Shown here: positions 29,129 to 36,659 of the stretch, one piece after another
Layout: every line of letters begins with the position of its first letter
How positions within the stretch are numbered: the first letter of the stretch is position 1
Assembly (NCBI GenBank): GCA_016793585.1
Contig: JAEUJR010000904.1
Span: forward strand, 1 to 36,659
Direction of reading: 5' to 3'
DNA length: 36,659 nt
DNA from: Archangium sp.
GTDB lineage: Bacteria > Myxococcota > Myxococcia > Myxococcales > Myxococcaceae
Program-made: the position numbers and the translations under genes
The notes under the pieces: generated by a model
Databases searched by the model: none
Seen by the model: the letters and a program-made list of their open reading frames with translations, nothing else
What the model was told of the DNA's origin: nothing

Positions 29129-32100
29129 GTGTACTGCGCGGCGCTCGCCGTGTGCCTGGGTTGTGCCTGCAACAACACTCCATCGGACCTCGACGGAGGC
29201 TCCGAAGGTGGCGGCTCCGCGTCGGCAGGCGGCGCAGCATCGGCGGGCGGCGCTGCATCGGCGGGCGGCGCTGCATCGGCGGGTGGCGCAGCATCGGCGG
29301 GTGGCGCAGCATCGGCGGGCGGCGCTGCGTCGGCAGGCGGTTCCGCATCGGCAGGCGGTTCCGCATCGGCGGGCGGCTCTGCATCGGCGGGCGGCTCTGC
29401 ATCGGCGGGCGGCTCCGCATCGGCGGGCGGCTCCGCGTCGGCGGGCGGCTCCGCGGGCGGCATGGCGATGAACACGGCTCCGATGCTCGGCCTGCTCGCG
29501 CCCATCACCGTCAGCGAAGGAGCGACCGCCAACGTCACGCTCATGGCGACAGACGCCGAGAATGACCCGCTCACCTTCTCGCTGATGAACCCGCCGCCCT
29601 TCGTGAGCCTCGTCGGCTCGGCCATCACCATCGCGCCCGACTTCACGAGCGCAGGCATGCACTCCGTCACCGTCATCGTGAGCGACGGCCAGCTGCAAGC
29701 GCAGGGCACGCTCGTCATCACGGTGCTCAACGTGAACCGCGCACCCGTGCTCATGCCGGTCAGCGCCGTCACCATGACTGCCGGCACGACGCAGCAGCTC
29801 ACCTTCATCGCCACCGACCCCGACGGCGACCCCGTCACCTACTCGCTCACCAACGCGCCGGCCTTCGGCAACCTCATGGGCAACGTGCTGACGCTCTCGC
29901 CCGCGGGCAACCTCGTCGACTCGCGCAGCATCACCGTGACGGCGACCGACCCGTCGAGCGCGACCGACAACGAGACCTTCCAGCTCACGGTGAACCCGCC
30001 CGCGAACCAGGCGCCCGTGCTGACGGCGCTCGCGCAGGTCGACGCGTCTGACGTGGCCGTGACCGCCGGAGCGATGGTCGCCAACACGCCGCAGCTGCGC
30101 GGCACCGTCGACGACCCCGAGAACGCCCAGGTGCGCATCGAGGCCGAGGTGGTGCTCACGTCGGCCACCTTCACCAACACCGCGACGCACACCGGCGCCC
30201 TCTCGGCCGAAGGCGTGCTCACCCTGCCGCTCTCGAGCCTCTCGCCCGGCGCCTACAAGTGGCAGCTGCGTGCGCTCGACGCCGCGGGCACGGCCAGCGC
30301 GTGGCAGCAGTACAACTCGGGCAACGCTGCCTTCGTGCTCATCGCGGGCAGCATCTCGGGCACGCTCCAGGTGAACGGCAACGCGGCCGCGACGAACAAC
30401 GCGAGCGTGACGCTCACCATCTCGGCGTCGACGACTCCGCCCGCGACCGTCACCGAGATGTGCTTCTCGAACGACGGCGTGACGTTCACCGACTGCGCGG
30501 CGCCCGTGACGATGAAGACCTGGCCGCTCTCGGCCGGAGACGGCACCAAGACGGTGCGGGTGCGCGTGCGCAACTCGCTCAACCAGACGCAGGTGCTCAA
30601 CGACTCCATCGTGCTCGACACCGTCGCCCCGCAGGTCTCGAACTTCACGGTGAACGCGAACGCGGCCGCGACGAACATGGCGACGGTCAGCCTCTCGTGG
30701 GTGGCCACCGACGCGCTCACCGGCGTCGCCGCGCAGCAGGCGTCGAACAACGGCAGCACCTTCTCGAACGTCTCGGCGTCTCCCGCGGTGTGGATGCTCG
30801 GGGGCACGCAGGGCCAGGTGACGGTCTCGCTGCGGGTGAGTGACGTCGCGGGCAACCAGACGACGGTCACCGACACCATCTTCTTCGACACGGCGTCGCC
30901 CACCATCTCGAGCACCGTGCTCAACGGCGGCACCCCGTGGACGCGCTTCACCTCGGTGAACCTCGCGGTGACGGCGGCCGATGGCGCGACGAGCAGCGGG
31001 CTGTTCCAGGTCTGCGTCTCGGGTGACGTGACGCCCGGCTGCCTGCCCTACGCGGCGCAGGTGCCGGTGACGCTGACGGCGGGTGGCGGCTCGAAGACGG
31101 TGCTGGTGACGGTCAGCGACAACGCCGGCAACGTCTCGCTCGCCTCGATGGCGTCGGTGGGCCTCGACCAGGCGACGCCCGCGCTCGTCAGCCTCTCGGT
31201 GAATGCCGGCGCCGCGTTCACCAACTCCGCGAACGTCACGGTGAACACCGTCGCCAACGACCTCGGCGGCTCGGGCCTCGCGCAGCTGCAGTGCCGCACC
31301 GACGGCGGCGCGTTCTCGACCGCGGTCGTGTACGGCGTGAGCGTCGCGTACCTGATGGCGGCGGGTGACGGCCTCAAGTCGGTGGAGTGCAAGGTCATCG
31401 ACGGCGCGGGCAACGAGAGCGCCGTGTCGGCCGACACCGTCACGCTCGACACGGGTGCGCCCACCGGCACCTTCGTCATCAACGTCGGCAACCCGGCGTA
31501 CACGAACACCGTCAACACCACGCTCGTGTTCTCGCCTGCCGATGAAACGGGCTCTGGCGTCACGCACCGCTGCGTCAGCACCACCGGCACGCCGCCGAGC
31601 GGCCCGATGGACGTGTGCTTTCAGCCCATCGCGTTCACCTCGTTCCCCCTTCCGGCCGGAGATGGCCTGAAGACGTTGAGCGTCTGGTTCCGTGATGCGG
31701 CGAACAACGTCTCGGCCAGCCCGGCGACCGACGGCATCACGCTCGACACGGTGGCGCCCACCATCTCGGTAATGGGCGCGGGGCTGGGGCTCGCTGGTGG
31801 CGCGTCGAGCACGAACTCGCTCTCGCCAGTCTTCAACCACACGGCGAGCGACGCCACGTCGGGGCTCGCGCAGGTCTGCACGGGCGAGCTCAACCCGCCC
31901 ACGAACTGTGTCGCGTACACCGCCACGCCCACCGTCTCGTTCACGGCCGGTGACGGTCCGCGAACCGTCTACCTTCGCGTCGTCGACGGCGCGGGCAACG
32001 TGTCGGCCACGCCCAGCGACGTCATCACCCTCGACCAGACGCCTCCCACGGTGAGCAACTTCAGCATCAACGGCGGAGCGACCTCCACCAACAACCTCTC

Positions 32101-34786
32101 GGTCTCGCTGACGAGCACCGCGGTGGATGCGGTGCAGATGCAGATCTCCACCGACGGGGCCATCACCTTCCAGGCGCCCATCGCGTACGGCTCTCCGGTG
32201 AACACGACGCTGCCGGCCAACGACGGGCTGCGCGCGGTGCACGTTCGCGTCATCGACGCGGCGGGCAACCTGAGCAGCAACGCGCTCGACACCATCATTC
32301 TCGACACCACGCCGCCCACGACGACCATCAGCATCAACACCGGCGCGCGGTACACGCAGGCCGCGGCCGTCACCGTCGCCTTCTCACCGACCGAGAGCGG
32401 GAGCGGCCTGGCGCAGCGCTGCCTCAAGGAAACCGCCGTCGGCGCAGCAGCGCCGGCTTCTCCCACCGCGGCCGACGCCTGCTTCGTCACGTACACCGCG
32501 ACCGCGATGCACACGCTGTCGGCGCAGGGAGACCGCCGCCTCTACGCCTGGCTGCTCGACGGGGCGGGCAACGTGAGCGCGACGCCGGCCACCTCCGACA
32601 TCTTCTACGACGCGGTCGCCCCCACCGCCCCGTCGGGCCTCGTCATCACGCCCGGCCACCGGCAGCTCACCGTCGCGTGGTCGAACGCACTCGACGCGTC
32701 GAGCGGGGTGCAGGGCTACGAGGTCGGCCTCGGTCTGGTGAGCGGCGGCCCGTACGTCTTCGGCAGCCTCGTCACGCCAGGCGTCGGCACCACGAGCGTC
32801 ACCCTGCCGCTGCCCAACGGCGTGCCCGAGTTCGTGGTGGTGCGCGCGAAGGACAACGCGGGCAACACGAGCGTCAACTCCACGCAGTCGTCGGGCACGC
32901 CACGGTGGCCCTTCGCGGTGCAGAACCGGCCCGCGAGCGGCATGCAGCTGCGCGGCATCGCCTACAGCTCGAGCGCCAGCCGCTACTTCGTCACCTCGAA
33001 CGCGGGCGGGCTGTACTCGTCTGACGACTCGATGGTCTCGTTCACCCGGCGTGACCCGATGACCGACGCCACCGTCGAGAGCGTCTACGTCGACGGCAGC
33101 AACGATGTCTGGGTGGTGGGCGCGAGCGGCCACATCGCGCGCAGCGCCGACGACGGAGTCACCTTCACGGCGTTCACGAACAACGACCCGGTGGTGCCGA
33201 AGCGAAGCCTCAGCAGCTTCACCTACGCGGGCGCGACCGGCACGGTTCCGCTCGTCAGCTCGTGGTGGGTCGCCGTCGGCCTGGGCGGGCGCATCGTGCG
33301 TGGCTCGACGACGCTCTTCAACGCGGTGCCCACCTTCGACGTCGTCACCTCGCCCACGAGCTCGGCCCTCAACGCCGTCGCCCGCTGTTCGAGCAGCATC
33401 GGCGGCTGCTCGGGCGCCGGCGTGCTCATCGCGGTCGGAGACAACGGCGTGGCGCTGCGCTCGACCGACAACGGCGCGACCTGGAGCACGCTCTCGTTGC
33501 CCACCGGCTACACCACCACGCTCAACGCGGTCGTCGCCCTGCCCAACACCAACACCATCTACATCGGAGGCGTGACGCCCTCGGGCCACGGCGCGCTGCT
33601 CACCTCGAACAACGGCGGGGTGACGTTCACCGAGGTCTCGGGCTTCGCCGACCTCACCGAAGTGACCGCGCTGGCAGCGGTCGGCACCGAGCTGTGGGGC
33701 GCTGGCCGCACGCCGACGACCCTGCTCTTCCGCTACGCGCTGAACACCCGCACCGACATGACGCTGCCTGCGGGCTCCAACCAGTCGGCCCTGTCGATGG
33801 TGGCACGCTCGGCGACCGAAGTGGCGACGGCCGGCTTCGCCGGCGAGGTGCTGTTCACCTCGGCCCCGCCCACCTTCGTGCGGCGCAACCTCGGCGCGTC
33901 GTCGAACATCATTCTCAAGCTGTCGATGCCGTCGACGTACGCCAACAGCCTCTGGGCGTCCGGCCTCGGAGGCACCATTCTGTTCTCGAGCAACGCCGGC
34001 ACCACGTGGACACAGCAGGGCGGCGGTCCGCTCACCTCGAACAGCATCGACGCCATCGAAGCCGTCGACGTCAACGGCACGCTGGCCAACACGCTCGTCT
34101 TCGCGGCGGGCGCGACCGGGGCCATCTGGAAGTCGACGAACGGCGGCACGACGTGGGCGCCCGACCCCGACACCGGCATCGTCACCAGCTCCATTCTCGA
34201 CATCTCGTGCCGCTCGAGCACCAGCTGCCTCGCGGTGGGCGCGAACAACACCGTGCTGACGTGGAACAGCGCGAACTGGGTGGTGACGTCGACGGGTGGC
34301 GCACGCACCTGGCGCGCGGTCGCCGCGTGGAGCTTCAACTCGACCAATCGCGCGGTGGTGGTGGGCAGCACGGGCGGGCTCCAGACGCAGACCGGCGCGA
34401 CGTGGACGGCGCGGCCCGACATCAACGCCGCCATCGACTTCCGTGGGGTCGCGAGCAAGAGCGACGGCGCGGGCACCGTCATCGCGGTCGGCAGCACGGG
34501 CGCCATCTACAAGTCGACGGACTTCGGCGTGACGTTCACCGCGCGCAGCTCGGGCGTCACCGCGAACCTCGAAGACGTCGTCAACGTGGTGGGCACCACG
34601 ACCTGGTACGCGGTCGGCGGTGGTGGCGTGGCGCTCAAGTCGACCGACGACGGCGAGACGTGGGCGACGCTGCTCACCAACACGACCGACTCCATCTCGA
34701 CGGTGTGCACCGGCAGCGTGGCCTCGCGGGTGTGGCTCGGCTCGTCGGGCGGCACCGTGCTCTTCAGCAGCACCGGTGGCCTCTGA
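29129..34786 (+). CDS. Giant modular surface lipoprotein: Ig-like repeats, FN3, Asp-box propeller
   Basis: This protein has 1885 residues. The N-terminus VYCAALAVCLGCACNN reads as a lipoprotein signal (CLGC/CAC). Residues about 32-109 are a Ser-Ala-Gly stalk from an 18-bp repeat. Residues about 113-290 hold two cadherin/dystroglycan-like domains (ATDAENDPLTFSL, ATDPDGDPVTYSL). To about 1160 follow Ig-like modules, each ending in a DGAGN-type turn and a junction such as LDTVAP or LDQTPP (eight junctions). FN3 lies at about 1164-1264 (GLVITPGHRQLTVAWSNALD). The rest carries eight Asp-boxes (SADDGVTFT, STDNGATWS, STNGGTTWA, STDDGETWA), a sialidase/Ycf48-like propeller. The GTG start leaves no basic residues in the signal, whereas RSRLS lies just upstream in frame. 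It is probably an adhesin or surface sensor. Confidence 0.88.
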   Translation: MYCAALAVCLGCACNNTPSDLDGGSEGGGSASAGGAASAGGAASAGGAASAGGAASAGGAASAGGAASAGGSASAGGSASAGGSASAGGSASAGGSASAGGSASAGGSAGGMAMNTAPMLGLLAPITVSEGATANVTLMATDAENDPLTFSLMNPPPFVSLVGSAITIAPDFTSAGMHSVTVIVSDGQLQAQGTLVITVLNVNRAPVLMPVSAVTMTAGTTQQLTFIATDPDGDPVTYSLTNAPAFGNLMGNVLTLSPAGNLVDSRSITVTATDPSSATDNETFQLTVNPPANQAPVLTALAQVDASDVAVTAGAMVANTPQLRGTVDDPENAQVRIEAEVVLTSATFTNTATHTGALSAEGVLTLPLSSLSPGAYKWQLRALDAAGTASAWQQYNSGNAAFVLIAGSISGTLQVNGNAAATNNASVTLTISASTTPPATVTEMCFSNDGVTFTDCAAPVTMKTWPLSAGDGTKTVRVRVRNSLNQTQVLNDSIVLDTVAPQVSNFTVNANAAATNMATVSLSWVATDALTGVAAQQASNNGSTFSNVSASPAVWMLGGTQGQVTVSLRVSDVAGNQTTVTDTIFFDTASPTISSTVLNGGTPWTRFTSVNLAVTAADGATSSGLFQVCVSGDVTPGCLPYAAQVPVTLTAGGGSKTVLVTVSDNAGNVSLASMASVGLDQATPALVSLSVNAGAAFTNSANVTVNTVANDLGGSGLAQLQCRTDGGAFSTAVVYGVSVAYLMAAGDGLKSVECKVIDGAGNESAVSADTVTLDTGAPTGTFVINVGNPAYTNTVNTTLVFSPADETGSGVTHRCVSTTGTPPSGPMDVCFQPIAFTSFPLPAGDGLKTLSVWFRDAANNVSASPATDGITLDTVAPTISVMGAGLGLAGGASSTNSLSPVFNHTASDATSGLAQVCTGELNPPTNCVAYTATPTVSFTAGDGPRTVYLRVVDGAGNVSATPSDVITLDQTPPTVSNFSINGGATSTNNLSVSLTSTAVDAVQMQISTDGAITFQAPIAYGSPVNTTLPANDGLRAVHVRVIDAAGNLSSNALDTIILDTTPPTTTISINTGARYTQAAAVTVAFSPTESGSGLAQRCLKETAVGAAAPASPTAADACFVTYTATAMHTLSAQGDRRLYAWLLDGAGNVSATPATSDIFYDAVAPTAPSGLVITPGHRQLTVAWSNALDASSGVQGYEVGLGLVSGGPYVFGSLVTPGVGTTSVTLPLPNGVPEFVVVRAKDNAGNTSVNSTQSSGTPRWPFAVQNRPASGMQLRGIAYSSSASRYFVTSNAGGLYSSDDSMVSFTRRDPMTDATVESVYVDGSNDVWVVGASGHIARSADDGVTFTAFTNNDPVVPKRSLSSFTYAGATGTVPLVSSWWVAVGLGGRIVRGSTTLFNAVPTFDVVTSPTSSALNAVARCSSSIGGCSGAGVLIAVGDNGVALRSTDNGATWSTLSLPTGYTTTLNAVVALPNTNTIYIGGVTPSGHGALLTSNNGGVTFTEVSGFADLTEVTALAAVGTELWGAGRTPTTLLFRYALNTRTDMTLPAGSNQSALSMVARSATEVATAGFAGEVLFTSAPPTFVRRNLGASSNIILKLSMPSTYANSLWASGLGGTILFSSNAGTTWTQQGGGPLTSNSIDAIEAVDVNGTLANTLVFAAGATGAIWKSTNGGTTWAPDPDTGIVTSSILDISCRSSTSCLAVGANNTVLTWNSANWVVTSTGGARTWRAVAAWSFNSTNRAVVVGSTGGLQTQTGATWTARPDINAAIDFRGVASKSDGAGTVIAVGSTGAIYKSTDFGVTFTARSSGVTANLEDVVNVVGTTTWYAVGGGGVALKSTDDGETWATLLTNTTDSISTVCTGSVASRVWLGSSGGTVLFSSTGGL
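29222..29455 (+). repeat. 18-bp in-frame repeat, 13 units, coding a Ser-Ala-Gly stalk
   Basis: Thirteen exact-length 18-bp units code SAGGAA (six units) and then SAGGSA (seven). Neighbouring units are often identical in pairs at the DNA level: units 2-3, 4-5, 7-8, 9-10 and 12-13 share every base. Such pairs suggest stepwise duplication by slippage. The array forms a flexible spacer between the lipid anchor and the first folded domain. Confidence 0.95.
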
Positions 34787-34902
34787 GCTCGCCGCACGCT
34801 GAGTGATGCCTGACGCCTGGTGCGGCGCGGGCTTTCACTCCATCGACGCGGCGGTGGCCATGCTGCCCGACGGGCTCGGCTGAGTCGTTCGCGGCAGCGC
34901 GC
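34787..34902. other. Short convergent gap with hairpin and small ORF
   Basis: An 8-bp perfect stem is formed by cgccgcac (34790-34797) and gtgcggcg (34820-34827). It begins eight bases after the stop of the giant lipoprotein and may act as a weak terminator for it, though no T-run follows. A 25-codon frame at 34806-34883 (starting MPDAWCGAGFHSIDAAVAML) has no neighbours to support it and may be a remnant of a lost gene. Confidence 0.4.
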
Positions 34903-35727
34903 TCAGGCGCCGGTGAAGGTCGGCTCACGCTTCTCGAGGAAGGCGCCCATCGCCTCGAGCAGGTCCTTCGAGGGGAGGAACGCCGAGTTCCACAGCGCCA
35001 CGGTCGCGAGGCTCTCGCGCGCCTCCGACTCCGACTGCGCGTTCATCACCTCTTTGATGCCGCCGAGCACGAGCGGCGAGTTCTTCGCCATGCGGGCCGC
35101 CATCGCGCGTGCGTACGCGAGCAGCTCGGCCTGCGTCGGCAGCACCTCGTTCACCAGCCCGATGCGCAGCGCGCGCGTCGCGTCGACGTCGTCTCCAGTG
35201 AAGGCGAGCTCGCGCGCGACGCCCTGGCCCACGATGGCCGGAAGCCGAGCGAGCGTGCCCACGTCGGCCACCATCGCCAGCTTCACCTCGCGCACGCTGA
35301 ACTTCGCGTCGGCCGAGGCCAGGCGCACGTCACAGGCCGTGACGAGGTCGACGCCGCCGCCGATGCACCAGCCGCTGATGGCCGCGATGACGGGCTTGCG
35401 GCAGCGCGCCACCGCCGTGTGCGCGTCCTGCATGCGGCGAATCGTCGCGAGCAGCTGCTGCCGCGCCTTCGCGCCGCCTTCCGGCTGCAACAGGCCCATC
35501 AGCTCGCCCGCCATGGCCGCGAGGTCGAGCCCGAAGCTGAAGTGCTCTCCTGCGCCGGTCAGCACCACCACCCGCACCGCCTCGTCGGCGTCGAGGGCCG
35601 CGAACAGCTTCGGCAGCTCGCTCCAGTAGGCGGGGCCCATGCGGTTGGCCTTGCCGGTCGCCGCGAGCGTGACCTCGGCGATGCCCGACCCGACAGAGAC
35701 GGTGGCGCAGGTGAACTCGGAGAACAT
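34903..35727 (-). CDS. Crotonase family, probable delta(3,5)-delta(2,4)-dienoyl-CoA isomerase
   Basis: This 274-residue enoyl-CoA hydratase/isomerase superfamily protein has oxyanion-hole segments HFSFGLDLA (around residue 66) and AAISGWCIGGGVDL (around 121). The active-site residues fit the ECH1 dienoyl-CoA isomerase type rather than hydratase: Asp127 (GGGVD), Glu147 (VREVK) and Asp155 (ADVGT). Their spacing of 20 and then 8 is the same as rat ECH1 Asp176, Glu196 and Asp204. The following RLPAIVGQ also matches. It would move double bonds during beta-oxidation of unsaturated fatty acids. ATG 35727 has GGGAGTG upstream. It lies 18 bp after the bestrophin gene and is probably co-transcribed with it. 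Confidence 0.9.
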   Translation of the reverse strand: MFSEFTCATVSVGSGIAEVTLAATGKANRMGPAYWSELPKLFAALDADEAVRVVVLTGAGEHFSFGLDLAAMAGELMGLLQPEGGAKARQQLLATIRRMQDAHTAVARCRKPVIAAISGWCIGGGVDLVTACDVRLASADAKFSVREVKLAMVADVGTLARLPAIVGQGVARELAFTGDDVDATRALRIGLVNEVLPTQAELLAYARAMAARMAKNSPLVLGGIKEVMNAQSESEARESLATVALWNSAFLPSKDLLEAMGAFLEKREPTFTGA

Positions 35728-35745
35728 GGGGCACTCCCGGGCGGG

Positions 35746-36612
35746 TCAGGGCTTCGGCTCGAAAGCCCTGACGTTCTTGTCGATGCCTTCGCTGATCTGC
35801 TCGAGCGGCAGGTCGTTCTCGTCATCGCCGAACGGGTCTTCGATCTCCACGCCAATCTCTTCGATGCCGAAGAGAATGTACGAGACGAGGTACACGATGA
35901 GCAGGTTCCACCAGCCGAAGGTGCCCACGAGCGCGAGCGGCAACGTCGCGCAGTAGATGACGAGGGCGCGGCGCAGGTGCACCACGTAGGCGAAAGGAAT
36001 GGGCGTCTTGTGAATGCGCTCGCACGCGCCGATGCAGTCGACGAGCTGATGGCAGTCGGCGTCGAGCGAGGTGAAGACGATGTCGCTGACCTGCCTGGAG
36101 CGGTGCGCGTCTTTGAACTGCTCACTCAGCGCGGTGCAGATGGCGAGCGGCGGGTGCGACTTCGCCAGCGCGCGGCCCGAGTCGGCCTGGGTGAACAGCT
36201 CGGGCGCGCTCCACTGTTTGTTGCGCAGCAGGTGCGTCGCCGCGGGAGGAAACGCGCGTACCAGCCGCAGCACCGTCTCGAGCCGCTCGGGCGTGTCGTG
36301 CAGGTGCACCACCGAGCTGCGCGCGAGGTTGCGGCAGGTGTTGACGATGGCGCCCCACAGCTTCCGCCCCTCCCACCAGCGGTCGTACGAGGCGTTGGTG
36401 CGAAAGACGAGCAGCAGCCCCATCGCCGTCGACACGATGCCGTGCACGCCCATCATGTTGGCGACCGAGAGCGGGTAGACGAAGAAGTGAAGCCCCGTGA
36501 ACACCGCCGCGACGAGCGTCACGTAGAACGAGCGCAGCGCGATGACCTGCACCATCGAGCCGCGCACTGCGAAGAACGTCGAACGCCAGACGTGAGGGTC
36601 GTAACGAACCAT
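35746..36612 (-). CDS. Bestrophin-family ion channel (UPF0187)
   Basis: This 288-residue membrane protein starts MVRYDPHVWRSTFFAVRGSM. It has TM pairs near the N-terminus (VTLVAAVFTGLHFFVYPL) and around residue 220 (LPLALVGTFGWWNLLIVYLV). The bestrophin core motifs are present: RTNASYDRWWEGRKLWGAIV, IHKTPIPFAYVVHLRRAL and, near the end, GVEIEDPFGDDENDLPLEQI. Bacterial bestrophins are pentameric channels; some conduct cations rather than chloride. The selectivity cannot be read here. It is the first gene of a pair with the crotonase. ATG 36612 begins the family homology. Confidence 0.93.
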   Translation of the reverse strand: MVRYDPHVWRSTFFAVRGSMVQVIALRSFYVTLVAAVFTGLHFFVYPLSVANMMGVHGIVSTAMGLLLVFRTNASYDRWWEGRKLWGAIVNTCRNLARSSVVHLHDTPERLETVLRLVRAFPPAATHLLRNKQWSAPELFTQADSGRALAKSHPPLAICTALSEQFKDAHRSRQVSDIVFTSLDADCHQLVDCIGACERIHKTPIPFAYVVHLRRALVIYCATLPLALVGTFGWWNLLIVYLVSYILFGIEEIGVEIEDPFGDDENDLPLEQISEGIDKNVRAFEPKP

Positions 36613-36659
36613 GGGCCGGTTCTAGCGTGTTGCATTCCGCCCCGAAGGGAATCGACGGC

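Noticed and set aside
28835..32242. Minus-strand 1135-residue frame
   Set aside because: It is antisense to the giant lipoprotein and crosses the start of the gene at 27979-29001. The Arg/His/Gly-rich product has no domain; the forward frame has clear domains.

Overview
The window is about 36.7 kb of gene-dense, high-GC bacterial DNA. It most resembles a member of the Myxococcota. The supporting signs are a Hanks-type kinase with the HRDVSPAN catalytic loop, many lipoproteins, barrels and regulators carrying Asp-Ala-Gly (DAG) rich linkers, a TRAP transporter with a TatT lipoprotein, TIGR02996 repeat-companion proteins, a cold-shock protein with the [11 protein letters not shown]2 variant, two ECF sigma operons and an FHA protein. 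No tRNA, rRNA, CRISPR array or insertion sequence was seen. Genus and species cannot be given from this sequence alone.

Layout. (1) 1-1073: the N-terminal part of a long-chain acyl-CoA synthetase, cut by the window edge. Diverging from it is a short pseudo-receiver/Fis-type regulator (1278-1871). (2) 1919-2425: an array of 42-bp tandem repeats in a convergent gap, each unit able to fold into a small hairpin. (3) 2444-8731, minus strand: a PhnD-like binding protein, then four genes joined by start/stop overlaps: transmembrane Ser/Thr kinase, lipoprotein, outer-membrane barrel and cupredoxin. (4) 8852-11512, plus strand: a Tat-exported gluconate-dehydrogenase-subunit-3-like protein and an Fe-S-motif GMC oxidoreductase, separated by a frameshifted minus-strand gene. 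(5) 11308-13707, minus strand: membrane protein, ECF sigma factor and an anti-sigma-like gene that runs into an HDOD-domain remnant, with a 39-bp palindrome at the joint. (6) 13830-16738, minus strand: a PEGA-like surface protein, a Cys-rich lipoprotein and cspA with its terminator.

(7) 16922-24959, plus strand: a TPR-associated TRAP transporter (tatT, dctP, an enlarged dctQ, dctM). A 57-bp-period repeat ORF is wedged between dctQ and dctM. Two tandem TIGR02996 paralogues follow, the first overlapping dctM. (8) 24963-27380, minus strand: ECF sigma factor, transmembrane putative anti-sigma protein and a propeller-like lipoprotein, overlapping end to end. (9) 27502-29001: an FHA protein convergent with a DAG-linker barrel-like protein. 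(10) 29129-34786: an 1885-residue modular surface lipoprotein (18-bp repeat stalk, cadherin/Ig-like domains, FN3, eight Asp-boxes). (11) 34903-36612, minus strand: a bestrophin-family channel followed by a dienoyl-CoA-isomerase-type crotonase.

The window is mostly cell-envelope and signalling functions. The candidates for something undescribed are the binding protein/kinase/lipoprotein/barrel/cupredoxin cluster, the 42-bp hairpin array, the repeat ORF that bridges two TRAP genes with ATGA overlaps at both ends, and the near-identical 96-bp tract shared by the otherwise diverged TIGR02996 paralogues.
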